From contig NW_022985441.1 of the NCBI RefSeq assembly GCF_010093595.1, positions 1,033,197 through 1,097,196 of the forward strand: a stretch of 64,000 nucleotides of DNA, given 5' to 3'. Each line of letters starts with the position of its first letter. Positions within the stretch are counted from its first letter, which is position 1. Below, piece after piece: positions 48,170 through 58,900 of this stretch. A model generated the notes under the pieces. That model was not told where the DNA came from and did no database searches. It was given only the letters and a program-made list of their open reading frames with translations. The position numbers were made by a program, and so were the translations under genes. The DNA comes from Mytilinidion resinicola. Lineage: Eukaryota; Ascomycota; Dothideomycetes; Mytilinidiales; Mytilinidiaceae.

Positions 48170-49246
48170 ATGCGTACAGGCAAGGTCGTCGTCTTTACCG
48201 CTCCCAGCAAACCCCTAGAGATCCGGACCGAACCAAGCCCCGACCCCTCAGCAGATCAAGTCGTCGTCCGCGTCTCGATAGCAGGCGTCTGTGGCAGCGA
48301 TGCCCACCGCCTCTCCGGCGACTACCCCGCGCCATCGCAACCCATCTGCTTCGGCCACGAAGGCGTCGGCGTGGTTGAAGCCCTCGGCTCAAACATCACC
48401 AGCGACCGCGCCGGCACCCCCCTTGCAGTCGGCGACCGCATCTCCTGGCTTCCTGCCACACCATGCGGAGACTGCGAAGCGTGCGAGCTATCGACGCCGA
48501 TGTTCTGCAAAGACATCAACTGGCCCGCTCCAGCGGGGACACCAAACGCGGCTACATACCGCGAATTCGCGACGCTCGGCGCACGCAATATCTACTATCG
48601 GATTCCAGATACCACGAGTTTGGAGTCTGTAATTGCCTTCGGGTGCGCGATGCCGACAGCGCTGCGAGGGTTTGCAAAGCTAGGCCAGAGCGTAGGGTCC
48701 GACGTCGTGATCCAAGGCTCCGGCCCCGTCGGGCTCGCAATGACGGTTCTCGCGAGCCTGGCTGGTGCGAAGACGATCATAGTGACTGGGGGTTCGAAGG
48801 AGCGGCTTGATGCGGCGCGAAAGCTTGGGGCTACGGAGACATTGTCGGTGAGGTCAACGTCAGTCGAAGAGAGACGTGAGCGAGTGAAGGTACTTACGAA
48901 AGGGCGCATGGCAAGTGTAGTAGTTGAGGCTGCAGGGGTGCCCGAGGCGTTCCCAGAGGGGCTCGATTTGCTAGGGATGAACGGGAAGTATCTGATTGCG
49001 GGATTGTATTCTGGAAAGGCCGTGTATCCGGTTGATGCGGTGCGGATTGTTAATTATAATCTGCAGATTATTGGGAGTGTAGGTATCGAGCCGGAGCATT
49101 ACTTGAAGACAGTGCAGATTGCAACGGAACATGGGAGTCGTTTGGGGTTTGCGGATTTGATTACGCATCGATTTCCGCTTTCCGATCTTGAGGAGGCTAT
49201 CAGATCAGCGCGAATGGATTCTGTCAAGACGGTAGTTGTTCCTTGA
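48170..49246 (+). CDS. Zinc-binding medium-chain dehydrogenase (polyol/alcohol type)
   Basis: NAD(P)-dependent zinc dehydrogenase of the MDR superfamily. Single exon, 358 residues. The catalytic zinc site is built by AGVCGSDAHRLSG and CFGHEGVGVVEALG. The structural zinc loop CGDCEACELSTPMFC has four Cys. The Rossmann motif is VVIQGSGPVGLAMTVLASLA, and TVIVTGG-like TIIVTGGSKERLDAA follows. The start MRTGKVVVFTAPSKPLEIRT is the family N-terminus. The sorbitol/xylitol-type group is likely, but the substrate is not readable from the sequence. Confidence 0.88.
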   Translation: MRTGKVVVFTAPSKPLEIRTEPSPDPSADQVVVRVSIAGVCGSDAHRLSGDYPAPSQPICFGHEGVGVVEALGSNITSDRAGTPLAVGDRISWLPATPCGDCEACELSTPMFCKDINWPAPAGTPNAATYREFATLGARNIYYRIPDTTSLESVIAFGCAMPTALRGFAKLGQSVGSDVVIQGSGPVGLAMTVLASLAGAKTIIVTGGSKERLDAARKLGATETLSVRSTSVEERRERVKVLTKGRMASVVVEAAGVPEAFPEGLDLLGMNGKYLIAGLYSGKAVYPVDAVRIVNYNLQIIGSVGIEPEHYLKTVQIATEHGSRLGFADLITHRFPLSDLEEAIRSARMDSVKTVVVP

Positions 49247-49823
49247 TGAACTCTCTCTAGGCCCCGAGGGAGCCGGAATAGGCTTTCCCTGCCCACTCAG
49301 GCTTGGGGACTGCTACAGTACGTGGTCATAGGTATACGCGCACTTCTCTACCACCACTTGTGGAGCTTCACGGTATTTTCAGAAATCCAAGGAGACGGAT
49401 CACAGTTCCGATCTGTGTACACTCTGCCATTGCTTGTGGTGGCTCCACAAGCTTACCAGATATTCAGAACTCTGAAAATAACATTAGGCACCACAAGCGG
49501 TGGCAGGAACGTGTGCGGATATCTATGTCAAGACACAGTAACCTAGAGTGACGCCAATTTTGTTTACAATAATTGAATCTACCTCTAAACTCACTCCTTG
49601 AGCAGCGACCCCAGTGTCGTCTCTGTTTCAAGATCGTAGTAAGCGCTGCCTTAACCAGAGCCGAGGATGAGCAGCCCTGAGCACGACGTTAACTCAGACA
49701 TTGTCCTACGCTGTGTATGACGAAATGTTTCTTTTTTAGGACATCCCAATATCTATCAATCCAGCGCTTGATTTCCGCATCACCTTTCATTCTGTATTAT
49801 TTCCTCATCTTAAAACTTTACTT
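49247..49823. other. Convergent 3' region carrying a MITE-like element
   Basis: Space between the dehydrogenase stop and the FDC1 stop. It holds the inverted-repeat element at 49334-49522 and otherwise nothing recognised. Confidence 0.5.
49334..49522. mobile_element. MITE-like element of about 190 bases with long inverted arms
   Basis: The left arm runs CGCGCACTTCTCTACCACCA then CTTGTGGAGCTTCACGGTAT and TTTCAGA. The reverse complement of the right arm (ends 49522) runs CCGCACACGTTCCTGCCACC then GCTTGTGGTGCCTAATGTTA and TTTTCAGA. The inner 29 bases agree at about 23 positions. A third, direct copy (TGTGTACACTCTGCCATTGC) starts near 49414 inside. It has no coding capacity. A two- or three-base target duplication (ATA/TAT) is possible but not proved. 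Confidence 0.6.
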
Positions 49824-51472
49824 CTACGAACTGTTCCTGAACCCCATATTTTCCCAATCGTCGTCTACTTTCTTCTGCAGCTCTCTCGGATAGGAGTTCC
49901 TATAGTCGGCCGCTTCCCAATTCTGTCCTGTGGTGTATTCAACTGGTAGAAGCGCGTCACTCACAACCTTCCCGCCCTTTGCCGGAGCAAAGGCCCCGTG
50001 ACTCATGTATGGTATAAGAGCAAATCCAAGACAATCGGAGTAAAAGTACTCGTCATCTTTCGGTCTGCAGCGGGTAGTAAACGCCCACATCACATCTTTA
50101 AAGTCGTACACATCAATGTCGTCGCCGACAACGACGAGACGGTGAATTGTGTAGCCGACTTTGTGGCTGAAAACGAGATCGCCGATCTTTTTGCAGAAGT
50201 CTGCCGAGTTGGTCTTCATCGCCCGGAGCTTTTCGGTGTCTACTTGGATTGCTACCCATGTAACCTGGGACTCGAATGGTGCGAAAGTTTCTTTGATAGG
50301 GAGGCCGGCATCTTGGAGAACCTGTCGAATTTCTGCTGCTGCTAGGGAACCAATCAAGGTGTGCTGTGGTCACGTTGTCAATATTAACAAACAAAGACTC
50401 AGATGGATCAACTCACCGTTTCGTCGGTTAGGCGACCACAGCATGAAACCGGCAATATAGCATCGTTACGGTGCGTGATAGTGTTGACTTCATATCTCGG
50501 CCATGGATGGGTGTCGGCAGGGAAGACATATCCATGCATTTCCCCGAATGGACCCTCTGGGCCTGTCTCACTAATGGACAAAGTGCCCTCAAGAACAATC
50601 TCCGAGTTCGCGGGGACATAGAGATCATTCGTCTCGCACTTCACAACGTCCAATGCCTGTCCAGTCATGGCGCCAACATATCCAGCTTCTGTGCACCCAT
50701 CGGGAAGTGGCATGCTCGCCGCCATGATTGCCGCCGGAGGGACCCCAAGCGCCAGGGACCAAGGCACGTCTTTCCCCTCCTTCTTCCACATCTGCTGAAT
50801 CTGCCATATATGCTGGGGACTCATGACCAGACCAACCAGATGATTCTTGTCGTCGACCATGGCCCTTGCAATCGACCAATTGGTCCACTTGCCGTCTGGG
50901 GACTGCACCACATGCATTCCGTAGGTCTGGATGTACTTGCCCCGATCCTTTGCTCCACCATCAGCCTGATGCAACTTCGGGACCGGCATTGTCGTAAGGT
51001 CAAACTCTCCTTCCCTCAAGATATTCTCCTTGCAGCTTCCGGTCTGCACGATGTTGGGCGGGATTGGTGCTACGCCTTTCGCCGACAGCATCTTGTCCAT
51101 TATTTGCTTCATGCTGGACGTAGGCTCTAGCGCAAGGTGCCGAGCGAGGCGGCCGTACTTCTGCGATTTGTCTCTCCGTAGCGACCCGGGAGCGCCGAGG
51201 ATCCGGAACAGTCCGTTCTTCGCTCCTTTGAGGTTGTTGAATAGAGGTGCTTTGTCGTCTGTCTCGCACACTTTGCGGATAATGGCGCCGGCTTCGAGGT
51301 ATGGGTTGATCTCCTTGTTGATTTCTACGAGATCGCCATCATCTTTGAGAGCTTCGACGAAGGATCGGAAATTCATATGTGGAAGGTCCTGTGGCATTCG
51401 GGACGAATGATAGGTTCTTACTCCTGACATAGCTTGGAGTTGTTTTGGTACTGTTCTCGTAAGTAATGACAT
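49824..51472 (-). CDS. FDC1: Ferulate/cinnamate decarboxylase of the UbiD family (Fdc1)
   Basis: Decarboxylates aromatic and other alpha,beta-unsaturated acids using prenylated FMN. Exons 50417-51472 and 49824-50363 join at DET-HTLIGS to give 531 residues. The UbiD core shows [47 protein letters not shown] with the conserved Arg, and [19 protein letters not shown] with the catalytic Glu pair. [20 protein letters not shown] and [20 protein letters not shown] follow. An N-terminal extension of about 30 residues, basic and rich in Ser/Thr, could direct mitochondrial import or could be leader before Met 32-34. It is divergent from PAD1, which supplies the cofactor. Confidence 0.93.
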
Positions 51473-51814
51473 GCCTGAACAGTAGGTAAGAGATACAATG
51501 TAGAAGTCTGCTCAGTTGACAGCCAGGAGAGAACTATATATGCGAGGATGATACTGCTAGAGATCTGCATTCGAACTTCGGCCATTTCGGACCCCTCGGA
51601 TTCAAATCGGACATGCCTTGACCTGAGCCCACCACTGTCAGGAAGACTCCACAGCTCTCGGCCGAGAGAGACTTCTCTGAATGTTGCCACACCCAACCCC
51701 TTAGCTACGCCGAAAACAATTATACGAATGCTCTGAATAAGTATCTTCAACCTCCTGATCTTCCGCTCACACTCAACCATCTCCAAATTTCACATTCTCC
51801 ACTTCGCTAAAATC
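51473..51814. promoter_or_regulatory. Bidirectional FDC1-PAD1 promoter with CGG repeats
   Basis: 342 bases between divergent start codons. Four direct CGG triplets start at 51579, 51588, 51597 and 51608. A perfect 14-base palindrome CTCTCGGCCGAGAG lies at 51655-51668 and contains CGGCCG. CGG triplets are the usual half-sites of Zn2Cys6 factors, and such a gene lies next to PAD1. Binding itself is inferred. Confidence 0.5.
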
Positions 51815-52549
51815 ATGTCCTCCCCTCGTAGAATCCGGTCTCTTTTTACGCTACCTAATATTCCAATGACTAAAGGCCCATCCCAAACTTCATTTTTCCA
51901 GACAACTTGCCGCACATACGCATCAAGCTCCCAAGACGCCACCCAAAATCTCCCGCCCGCCGCACGAACCCCACCCAAGAAGAAGATCGTGGTAGCCATG
52001 ACCGGCGCAACCGGCGCCATCCTCGGCATCAAACTGCTCAAAGCCCTGCGGCGGTTATCGGTCGAAACGCATCTAGTGATGAGCAAGTGGGCCGAAGCGA
52101 CGATCAAATACGAAACCGACTTCCAGCCCCTCGACATCCGCTCGCTCGCGGACCACTGCTACGGCGTGCGGGAGCAGTCGGCGCCGATCTCAAGCGGCTC
52201 GTTTCGCGCAGACGGCATGATCGTTGTGCCTTGCAGCATGAAGACGCTTGCGTCGATCAGGATGGGGTATTCGGATGATTTGATTTCGCGCGCGGCGGAT
52301 GTGATGTTGAAGGAGCGGCGGAAGTTGGTACTCGCGGTGAGAGAGACGCCCCTGAGCGATATTCATTTGGAAAATATGTTGAGTTTGACGAGGAGCGGTG
52401 CGGTTATCTTTCCTCCCGTCCCGGCTTGGTATACGAGACCGAGGGATATAGGGGAGATGGAGGATCAAAGTGTTGGGAGGATGCTGGATATGTTTCAGTT
52501 GGATACGGGGGACTTTGAGCGATGGGAAGGGTTTAAGTGGAAAAAGTAG
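51815..52549 (+). CDS. PAD1: Flavin prenyltransferase Pad1 (UbiX family)
   Basis: Makes prenylated FMN, the cofactor of Fdc1. Single exon, 244 residues. The N-terminal 50 residues (SSPRRIRSLFTLPNIPMTKG, then QTTCRTYASSSQ) look like a mitochondrial presequence, as in yeast Pad1. The UbiX core begins KKKIVVAMTGATGAILGIKL and continues with ADGMIVVPCSMKTLASIRMG, SDDLISRAADVMLKERRKLV and LAVRETPLSDIHLENMLSLT. GAVIFPPVPAWYTRP closes the active site. It lies next to FDC1 in divergent orientation, with a regulator gene convergent downstream. Confidence 0.94.
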   Translation: MSSPRRIRSLFTLPNIPMTKGPSQTSFFQTTCRTYASSSQDATQNLPPAARTPPKKKIVVAMTGATGAILGIKLLKALRRLSVETHLVMSKWAEATIKYETDFQPLDIRSLADHCYGVREQSAPISSGSFRADGMIVVPCSMKTLASIRMGYSDDLISRAADVMLKERRKLVLAVRETPLSDIHLENMLSLTRSGAVIFPPVPAWYTRPRDIGEMEDQSVGRMLDMFQLDTGDFERWEGFKWKK

Positions 52550-52767
52550 TGGTAGGTGCTATGTATCAAGTCTTTGGCTACTTTTACCAGCCCAAATGGA
52601 TTCGTCGTATTTGGGCTATTCGCCATAATTAACTTACAGACGCTTGCAAGATCAAGTTTCAACCCCAAAGCCCTGCGTTTGAGTTGCAATAGCAAGTCAA
52701 AAGCCAAGGCAAAAGGGGGTGCGTCTTGGCTCGATGAATCCCAACTCATCACATCCAATCTTACGGC

Positions 52768-55146
52768 TTATAGTGCGTAAAATTCGTCGTTTGGCCATTG
52801 GTGGCCATCCGACCTGAGACAAGTTAGTGCTATTATTTGTCTGAAAGTCCGAGGCACGAAGAAGCTAATAACCCACAGTATAGTGTCAAAAAGCTCCAAT
52901 GGCGACATTTCAGACCAGTCCATTGAGGCGTCTAAATCATTCAAAGAAGCTAGAGCCTGTGTAGTAGCATCGACCGGAGAGCTTTGATAGTCAGCGAATA
53001 AACCCAATTTATGCAACGACGAGCTCCTCACAAATTCATATCCTCAGTGCCATTTCTAGGCTCTGTCGATGCGCTCGATACGACCATTCTAGACGCAGGT
53101 CGCTCACTAGCAAGCCTTGACTTGCGTAAGCTTTCGAGCACGGAGATTGCACGAGCGTGAGACTTGGACAATCTAAGGCTACCCTCGGATTCACCATTCC
53201 TCTCCGATGAATCCGTGGTGAACATTTCTAGAACCTCGTCGTGCAGCTGATCCACCTCTGGATAGCAGCGATTTGCTCCAATGAGCGCCAATAACAAGGC
53301 CGAACTCAGACCGTTGTGGAGCATGGCCCATGATCGTAATGCTACAATGCTCAAGGAGTGTAGCTGCAAAAATGCTCGCACGCTTTCAATTAAGTTCTGC
53401 TTACACTTCTCTGCGACTTCTGGCTGGATGTGTGCATTGATTTCAGTAGCTGCCCCGGTACGAAGAGCCGGACGACAAAGCCATGCGATTAGGAACGTAG
53501 TATGCAGCCGGAACGCCGAATGTTCGCAGCGCTGTTTGAAGTTGAAGCACTGCGATACTGACCTGAGGTATCCGGGGATCTGATGTTGAAGGCTTTCCAC
53601 TCGTGCAACGGATGACAATACAGTATTGAAATCTAGGATTTGTGAATTTTGAGAGTTGATGCCTCGCAAAGTTACATCGCACAGCTTGTACATAGACTCA
53701 GCGTATGAAACGGCGACGGTCGATGGGGCATCGAGAATAATTTGCGCTGTCATCGAAGGGCGGTCAAAGCAAAGAGAAAGTAGAGTATCATGCCACACAG
53801 CTGCGAGCCTGCAGACTGTCAATAGGTGGAATTGCAACGATTACATGGGACTGACCATAGCTTTTGATTGGCGCTGTTGATACCTGAGTGAAGGGAGTGA
53901 TGGCTTTTGTACTGATGCAGACCTAAGCTTTGCGCCATGCGTACAGTCATACCTAGCAACATCCACGCAGCCTCTGGCTGCATGTTATTTTGCAGAACAT
54001 TTCCAAGGATTAGAAGGGCTTCAACGCAAGTGGTGGAAGGTCGTAGAAGAAGGTTGGCTAAGCGAAGAGCTTGAAATGAGACACGAACTGGGGCAAACAG
54101 GTTAGCAAAGGCTTGAAATTAGATTCAAACTGTGGACGAACCGTAGGCTTGACTTCTCTGCTGACGCGTCGCATATGTCGCCTCAGAGAATTGACAGGCA
54201 GAAGCAAGTACGGCAAAGACAAGCCCGAACCACATCATGTGCCGGTCATGTGCCGGTTGTTGCTGCTTCCGTTTGCGACAGCGGCGCTCTTCAAGATATG
54301 TACAAATTTTAACTTCAAGCTCTTCGATGTCGCTGATGATCGGTGTGTATGAATGTACTTGACTTCGATAAATTTCAAAGAGTCTGACAAGTCGTCAGTC
54401 CGGCAATGACGAGTTTTAGGGCTGCAAGATGCTGACAGTCCACGGACCAGACCACCATAAGTAAGAGGCCTTTGTTCTTACCTGACGACCTCGCGATCTT
54501 CTGGCAGTGCTTGGTCTGGGATGAAGTCCATACTTGGGGGCAGGAACGGATAGGTTGCGCCAGTCTCTTGCAATCCCAAGATTGGCATCATTGCATCCCG
54601 AAAGCTTCCTTCGGATACGTTGGTACCAGAATTGGGACCCAAGGTTGATTGCTCTTGAATAAAGGCAAGCATGGAATTTGGGCCCAAGAACGGGGCTTGT
54701 GAATGTCTTTCTGTCTGGTGATTACCCAGCTCACCGGTCTGGGGATATTCGTGGTGCGCAGACTGCGATATTTCTAGATTTGATTCAACATGACTATTCG
54801 AGTTGCGGCTGTGGCTAGCTATAGGACTGTTATCGACAGTGCTAACGCTCAGTGAAGATTGGTCGACTTCGTCAATCCTCTGCTTTTCTGAAGCGGGCGT
54901 GTCAAAACTGAGAACTGACTGGGCAACAGCGGGAGTGCCCCTTGTACTCTGACCGGACCGCGGAGTGAGTGTACATAGCTCAGGATAGCCTCTTGCAGCA
55001 CAGTTCGCGCAAGGCTGCTCTCTATCACATTTGACCTTTCTCGTTCGGCAAGGATAGCAGCTAGTGCGATTCCTCTGTCGTCGGAAGCGCTGCCGCAACA
55101 ACTGCCGGAACTCGTCGTCCGGAACTGGAGATTGATGGCTCATCAC
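52768..55146 (-). CDS. Zn2Cys6 transcription factor next to PAD1/FDC1 (SdrA-like candidate)
   Basis: Fungal binuclear-cluster regulator. Exon 54482-55146 begins MMSHQSPVPDDEFRQLLRQR and has the zinc cluster CYPCRTRKVKCDREQPCANC followed by AARGYPELC. Later exons carry the fungal MHR domain: LFEIYRSQVHSYTPIISDIE, then LILGNVLQNNMQPEAAWMLL and GMTVRMAQSLGLH, then WHDTLLSLCFDRPSMTAQII. A 50-base intron near 52990 links EDMN to FSPVDATTQAL in frame. The exact 3' end is uncertain; I use the stop at 52768. Its position beside PAD1 and FDC1 parallels the Aspergillus sorbic-acid regulator gene, so control of the pair is likely but inferred. Confidence 0.85.
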
Positions 55147-55944
55147 GGATCGTGGGTGTTACGCCCGAGAATTTCAAAACGGGGGCTGGTGCAGAGGTGG
55201 AATGGGAGGACGTCGTCGCGCGCTTTTCGGCGTTTCCGGATCTTGGTCGGATGTTTCCCGCTCCTGAGTTTGTACTGTTTGCACCTCACCCTATTCTAAC
55301 GAGTCACGTGGGAGTATCACTATCACAGCGTCACTTCAAGCCAGAACCACAGCTTCAAAATTGAGTGCCAGTCCTCGCGCGATCTCATATTACTCAATGT
55401 CCCTAACGAACGAGCCGAAATGCACCCATTGGGGTCTCCAAAGAGCCAGCGCAGCCAACAATGCACTTTTTCGGGCCTATGCGCGTGTGGAGATTTCATT
55501 CGCACTCCACGGTACCACGCCCATCAGCCGCCAAACAACAAGGGAAAGGACAACAAGGGAAAGGACAACAAGTATGCCAGATCGCCAACGATCATTCGCC
55601 TGGACGCGCCCTTGGCGCCCTCGTTTGTCAACAAAAGAAGCAGTTTCAAAAGTAAAGTTATACAAGTGAACGAATAAACCAAAAAAAGACCCCGCCGTGA
55701 GCACTGCCGGTTGTGCGGTGTGTAAACTCCTCTTCGCCGGTTCAATGCAAAAAGCCAGAAAGCGCCTGAGATTTTGTCTGTACACCAGGTTGGACTATTA
55801 AGAAATGTACTGGCCGCGATCGTGGTCGCAAGTGGGTATTAGTGTGCGCTGGTGTCGAGCCAGCAAAGTGCCTGGAGATTCTCAAGCCGACTCGAGGTTA
55901 TGTGCGATTTGTGTTAGGCGATTGTTTGTTCAGGACCCAGTAAC
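55147..55944. other. Intergenic region between regulator and Ca2+ ATPase genes
   Basis: About 800 bases. It contains a 15-base tandem repeat at 55536-55572. Frames here are short or cover the repeat, and none is supported as a gene. Confidence 0.5.
55536..55572. repeat. Tandem 15-base repeat CAACAAGGGAAAGGA, about 2.5 units
   Basis: Two exact units at 55536-55550 and 55551-55565 and a partial third. Non-coding as far as can be seen. Confidence 0.85.
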
Positions 55945-58900
55945 TCAAGGTTTGTCATTCAGCTTTGGATCACCGGCGAACGGACCGATGCTAAATGAGG
56001 GTGTGGTATCCTTGCTTTGACTCGGGGCTGTATCATACGTCTGATTGTCGACGAGAACAGGGTCTGTAGTCTTCGTGTCGGGATGAACATCGATGCCATC
56101 CTGTTCGAGCTCGGATCTACTTCGCTCTCGTGAGAATTTGATCGAATCGCCCTCGCCATGAGCCCGATCAATTGGTGACCAACCAGCTATACTACCAGCA
56201 ACAATACCAGCCATAACGGTCGCCGGTCCAAAGGCGGAATTGGACCTTGATCGCCCTCGACGTCGGCCACGAGATTCCATGCGAGAGTCGGGGGTTGGGG
56301 GAGCAGAGGACGTAGCCTCGCTATTGTCATTCCCGTTATTTGGGGTTCCAGGAAGTGAGTGGCTGGATCTCGATCTCGAGAAGACTTCTCGTGGATGCTG
56401 AACCTTGAACTTGAGACTGCTTAGACGTCCTCCGCGCACCTTCTTGATGAAAGCGAGCTCCTCACGAATTTCGAGAAGTCCTTGGTTCCACTGATATTCT
56501 TCATCCGAAACGACGACTTGAGGGGTAGGCTTTCGTCTAAGGAAGGCCGGGATGCACTTGCGAATAAGATCGTCCGGAATAAGTCGAATGATGACGCCAA
56601 CAGGTAGTGAGAGGAACCCCAATACAATAGAGTAGCCCCATTGGGCTCCGTTCAGCGGTACGACTGATATTGCTTGTCCACCTTTAAAGATGATTAATAT
56701 TTGGCCGCCGATCATAATGCAGTTGATGCCGACGAAGAAATAGTTGCGGCTCATTCCCTCAAAAATATTGAAACGGTTGTCAAGTCGTCGACTGTTGAGC
56801 TGGTTGAAGATTTGCATCCACACGAATGTGTTGAAGACGATCGTGTTCATTCTTTTCTTCTCTTCTGGCGACCCATAGGATAGGATTCTGGTACCTGCAA
56901 AGTGAAGGACGAATGTGACGACCAACTGGTAGATGGCCTGGCCAATGATCATCTTCCACATAGTCAAGGAAATCAAAGGAGCAGACTTCGGGCTCGGCTT
57001 ATTGTCCAATAGACTTCGTGTTGGAGGATCTGTTGCAAGTGCCAATGCTGCAAAGGTGTCCATGATCAGATTGACCCAAAGAAGCTGTACCGCGGTCAGA
57101 ACAGATGTTTGGCTAGAAGAGGCGACGGCCGAAACGAATGTGAGCAAGACAGCAGTGATGTTGACGGTGATTTGGAACTGCAGGAACTTCTTGACAGCAT
57201 CGTTCACGGCACGGCCCCACAGGAGGGCCTTAACGATGGATGAGAAGTTGTCGTCCATAAGTATGATGGCGGAAGCCTCTTTAGCGACTTCAGTACCGGC
57301 GATACCCATGGAAAAGCCGACATCGGCCGTCTTCAAAGCAGGTGCGTCGTTGGTTCCATCTCCAGTGACAGCGACAGTTTCCCCTAACTCTTTCAAACGC
57401 TTGACTAGTTTGCGTTTGTCATCGGGACTGGATCGAGCAAGGACACAGAGCTTGGGGATGATCGCGTCCATGTCTTTCTTGGACAGTTTCCTGAACACAG
57501 GACCTTCCATGACGACGCCACCAGGGACTAGAATACCACAGTTCTCGGCAATGGCCTTCGCTGTCATGACGTTGTCTCCTGTGACCATGCGCACGAAAAC
57601 GCCGGCATGTTGACAATCTTTGACGGCTTCACTGACGCCATCACGGAGTGGATCCTGAATGCCAACTACTCCGAGAAAGACCATATTCTTCAACACATCG
57701 TCAAAGTTTGCTTGGGTCGGGTCGTCTTCCACCCTACGAGCCTCCTTCGGTGGCCATTGCTCAAAGTCACGGTAGAGCAAGGCAATGGTGCGCAATGATC
57801 GGGTGGCGTAGGTCGATATGAGCTGCTCGAGAGTTTCTCGGTTGTCCACTGAAATGGGCATGTCCGAAACTTCCTTTGTCGCATCTGAGATAATTCTCTC
57901 ACATTTGTCGAGAAGAATCTCAGAAGCGCCCTTGACAAGAAGTCTGTATCTGCCGTTGTCCAGCTTGATGACCACACCCATGCATTTCCGCGCAGAGTCG
58001 AAAGGAATGAGCTGAGCAATTTCTACGTTGGAGCGCACAGTGCTGACCGGGCCCATGCCGAGGTGCTGGCGCGCGAAGTTGAGGAGTGCTGTTTCGGTTT
58101 TGGATCCAATAAAAGCATCCCGTCCATCTTCTTGTCCCTCGAATGCGGTTGAGTTAATAGCAATGGATTGCTCGAGTAGAGTTTTGACGTCCGAATCAAG
58201 GTGTGAAACGAACTCTTTTGGCGTAACATCATCGGAGTTGTAGATTGGAGAGTCCGCTGTCTGTTTGCCTTTGGTGCCATCGTCCAACGGAGGGCCTGTA
58301 GACGCTACTTTCGTTTTTTTATCGCCGAAGCGCAGAGCAGTTCCCACTGTCCCGGAGACAACGGTCATCTTGTTCTGGGTGAGAGTTCCAGTTTTGTCTG
58401 AGCAGATAGTAGTGGCATTTCCCATGGTCTCGCATGATCGTAAAACACGAACGAGATTATGGTCCTTCAACATTCGAGTGGTCGCAAAAGCCAAAGCCAA
58501 GGTGACAGCAAGAGGAAGACCTTCCGGAACTGCGACAACGACAACAGTGATAGACACAATTAGTATGTTGAGGAAATTCTGGCCTTTCTGAGCGGCACCA
58601 TCACTGTTATGCCGGAGATCTACAAGGAACTCGATGAAGAGAACCACGAAGAGTAGAAGCGCTGCAGCGCCACCAAGCTTAGCGATGTATTCGGCCATGG
58701 TGTTGAGCTTTGCCTGCAGTGGTGTTACCTCGTTCTCTTCTCGCAGTGACATCATAGTCTTTCCATAGGTCGAATGGACACCAGTAGCCGTAACGATGAA
58801 ACGGCCCACGCCCTCGGATACCTTCGAGCCGGAAAGAATAAATGGGTCCATTTTCTTAGCAGGCTGGTTGTTATCCACGGCTTGAAAAACTTCGTCTGCG

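Noticed and set aside
54000..54050. CAAGTGGTGG segment resembling the dispersed repeat
   Set aside because: It lies within the coding sequence of the Zn2Cys6 regulator (RPSTTCVEALLILGN) and the similarity is short.
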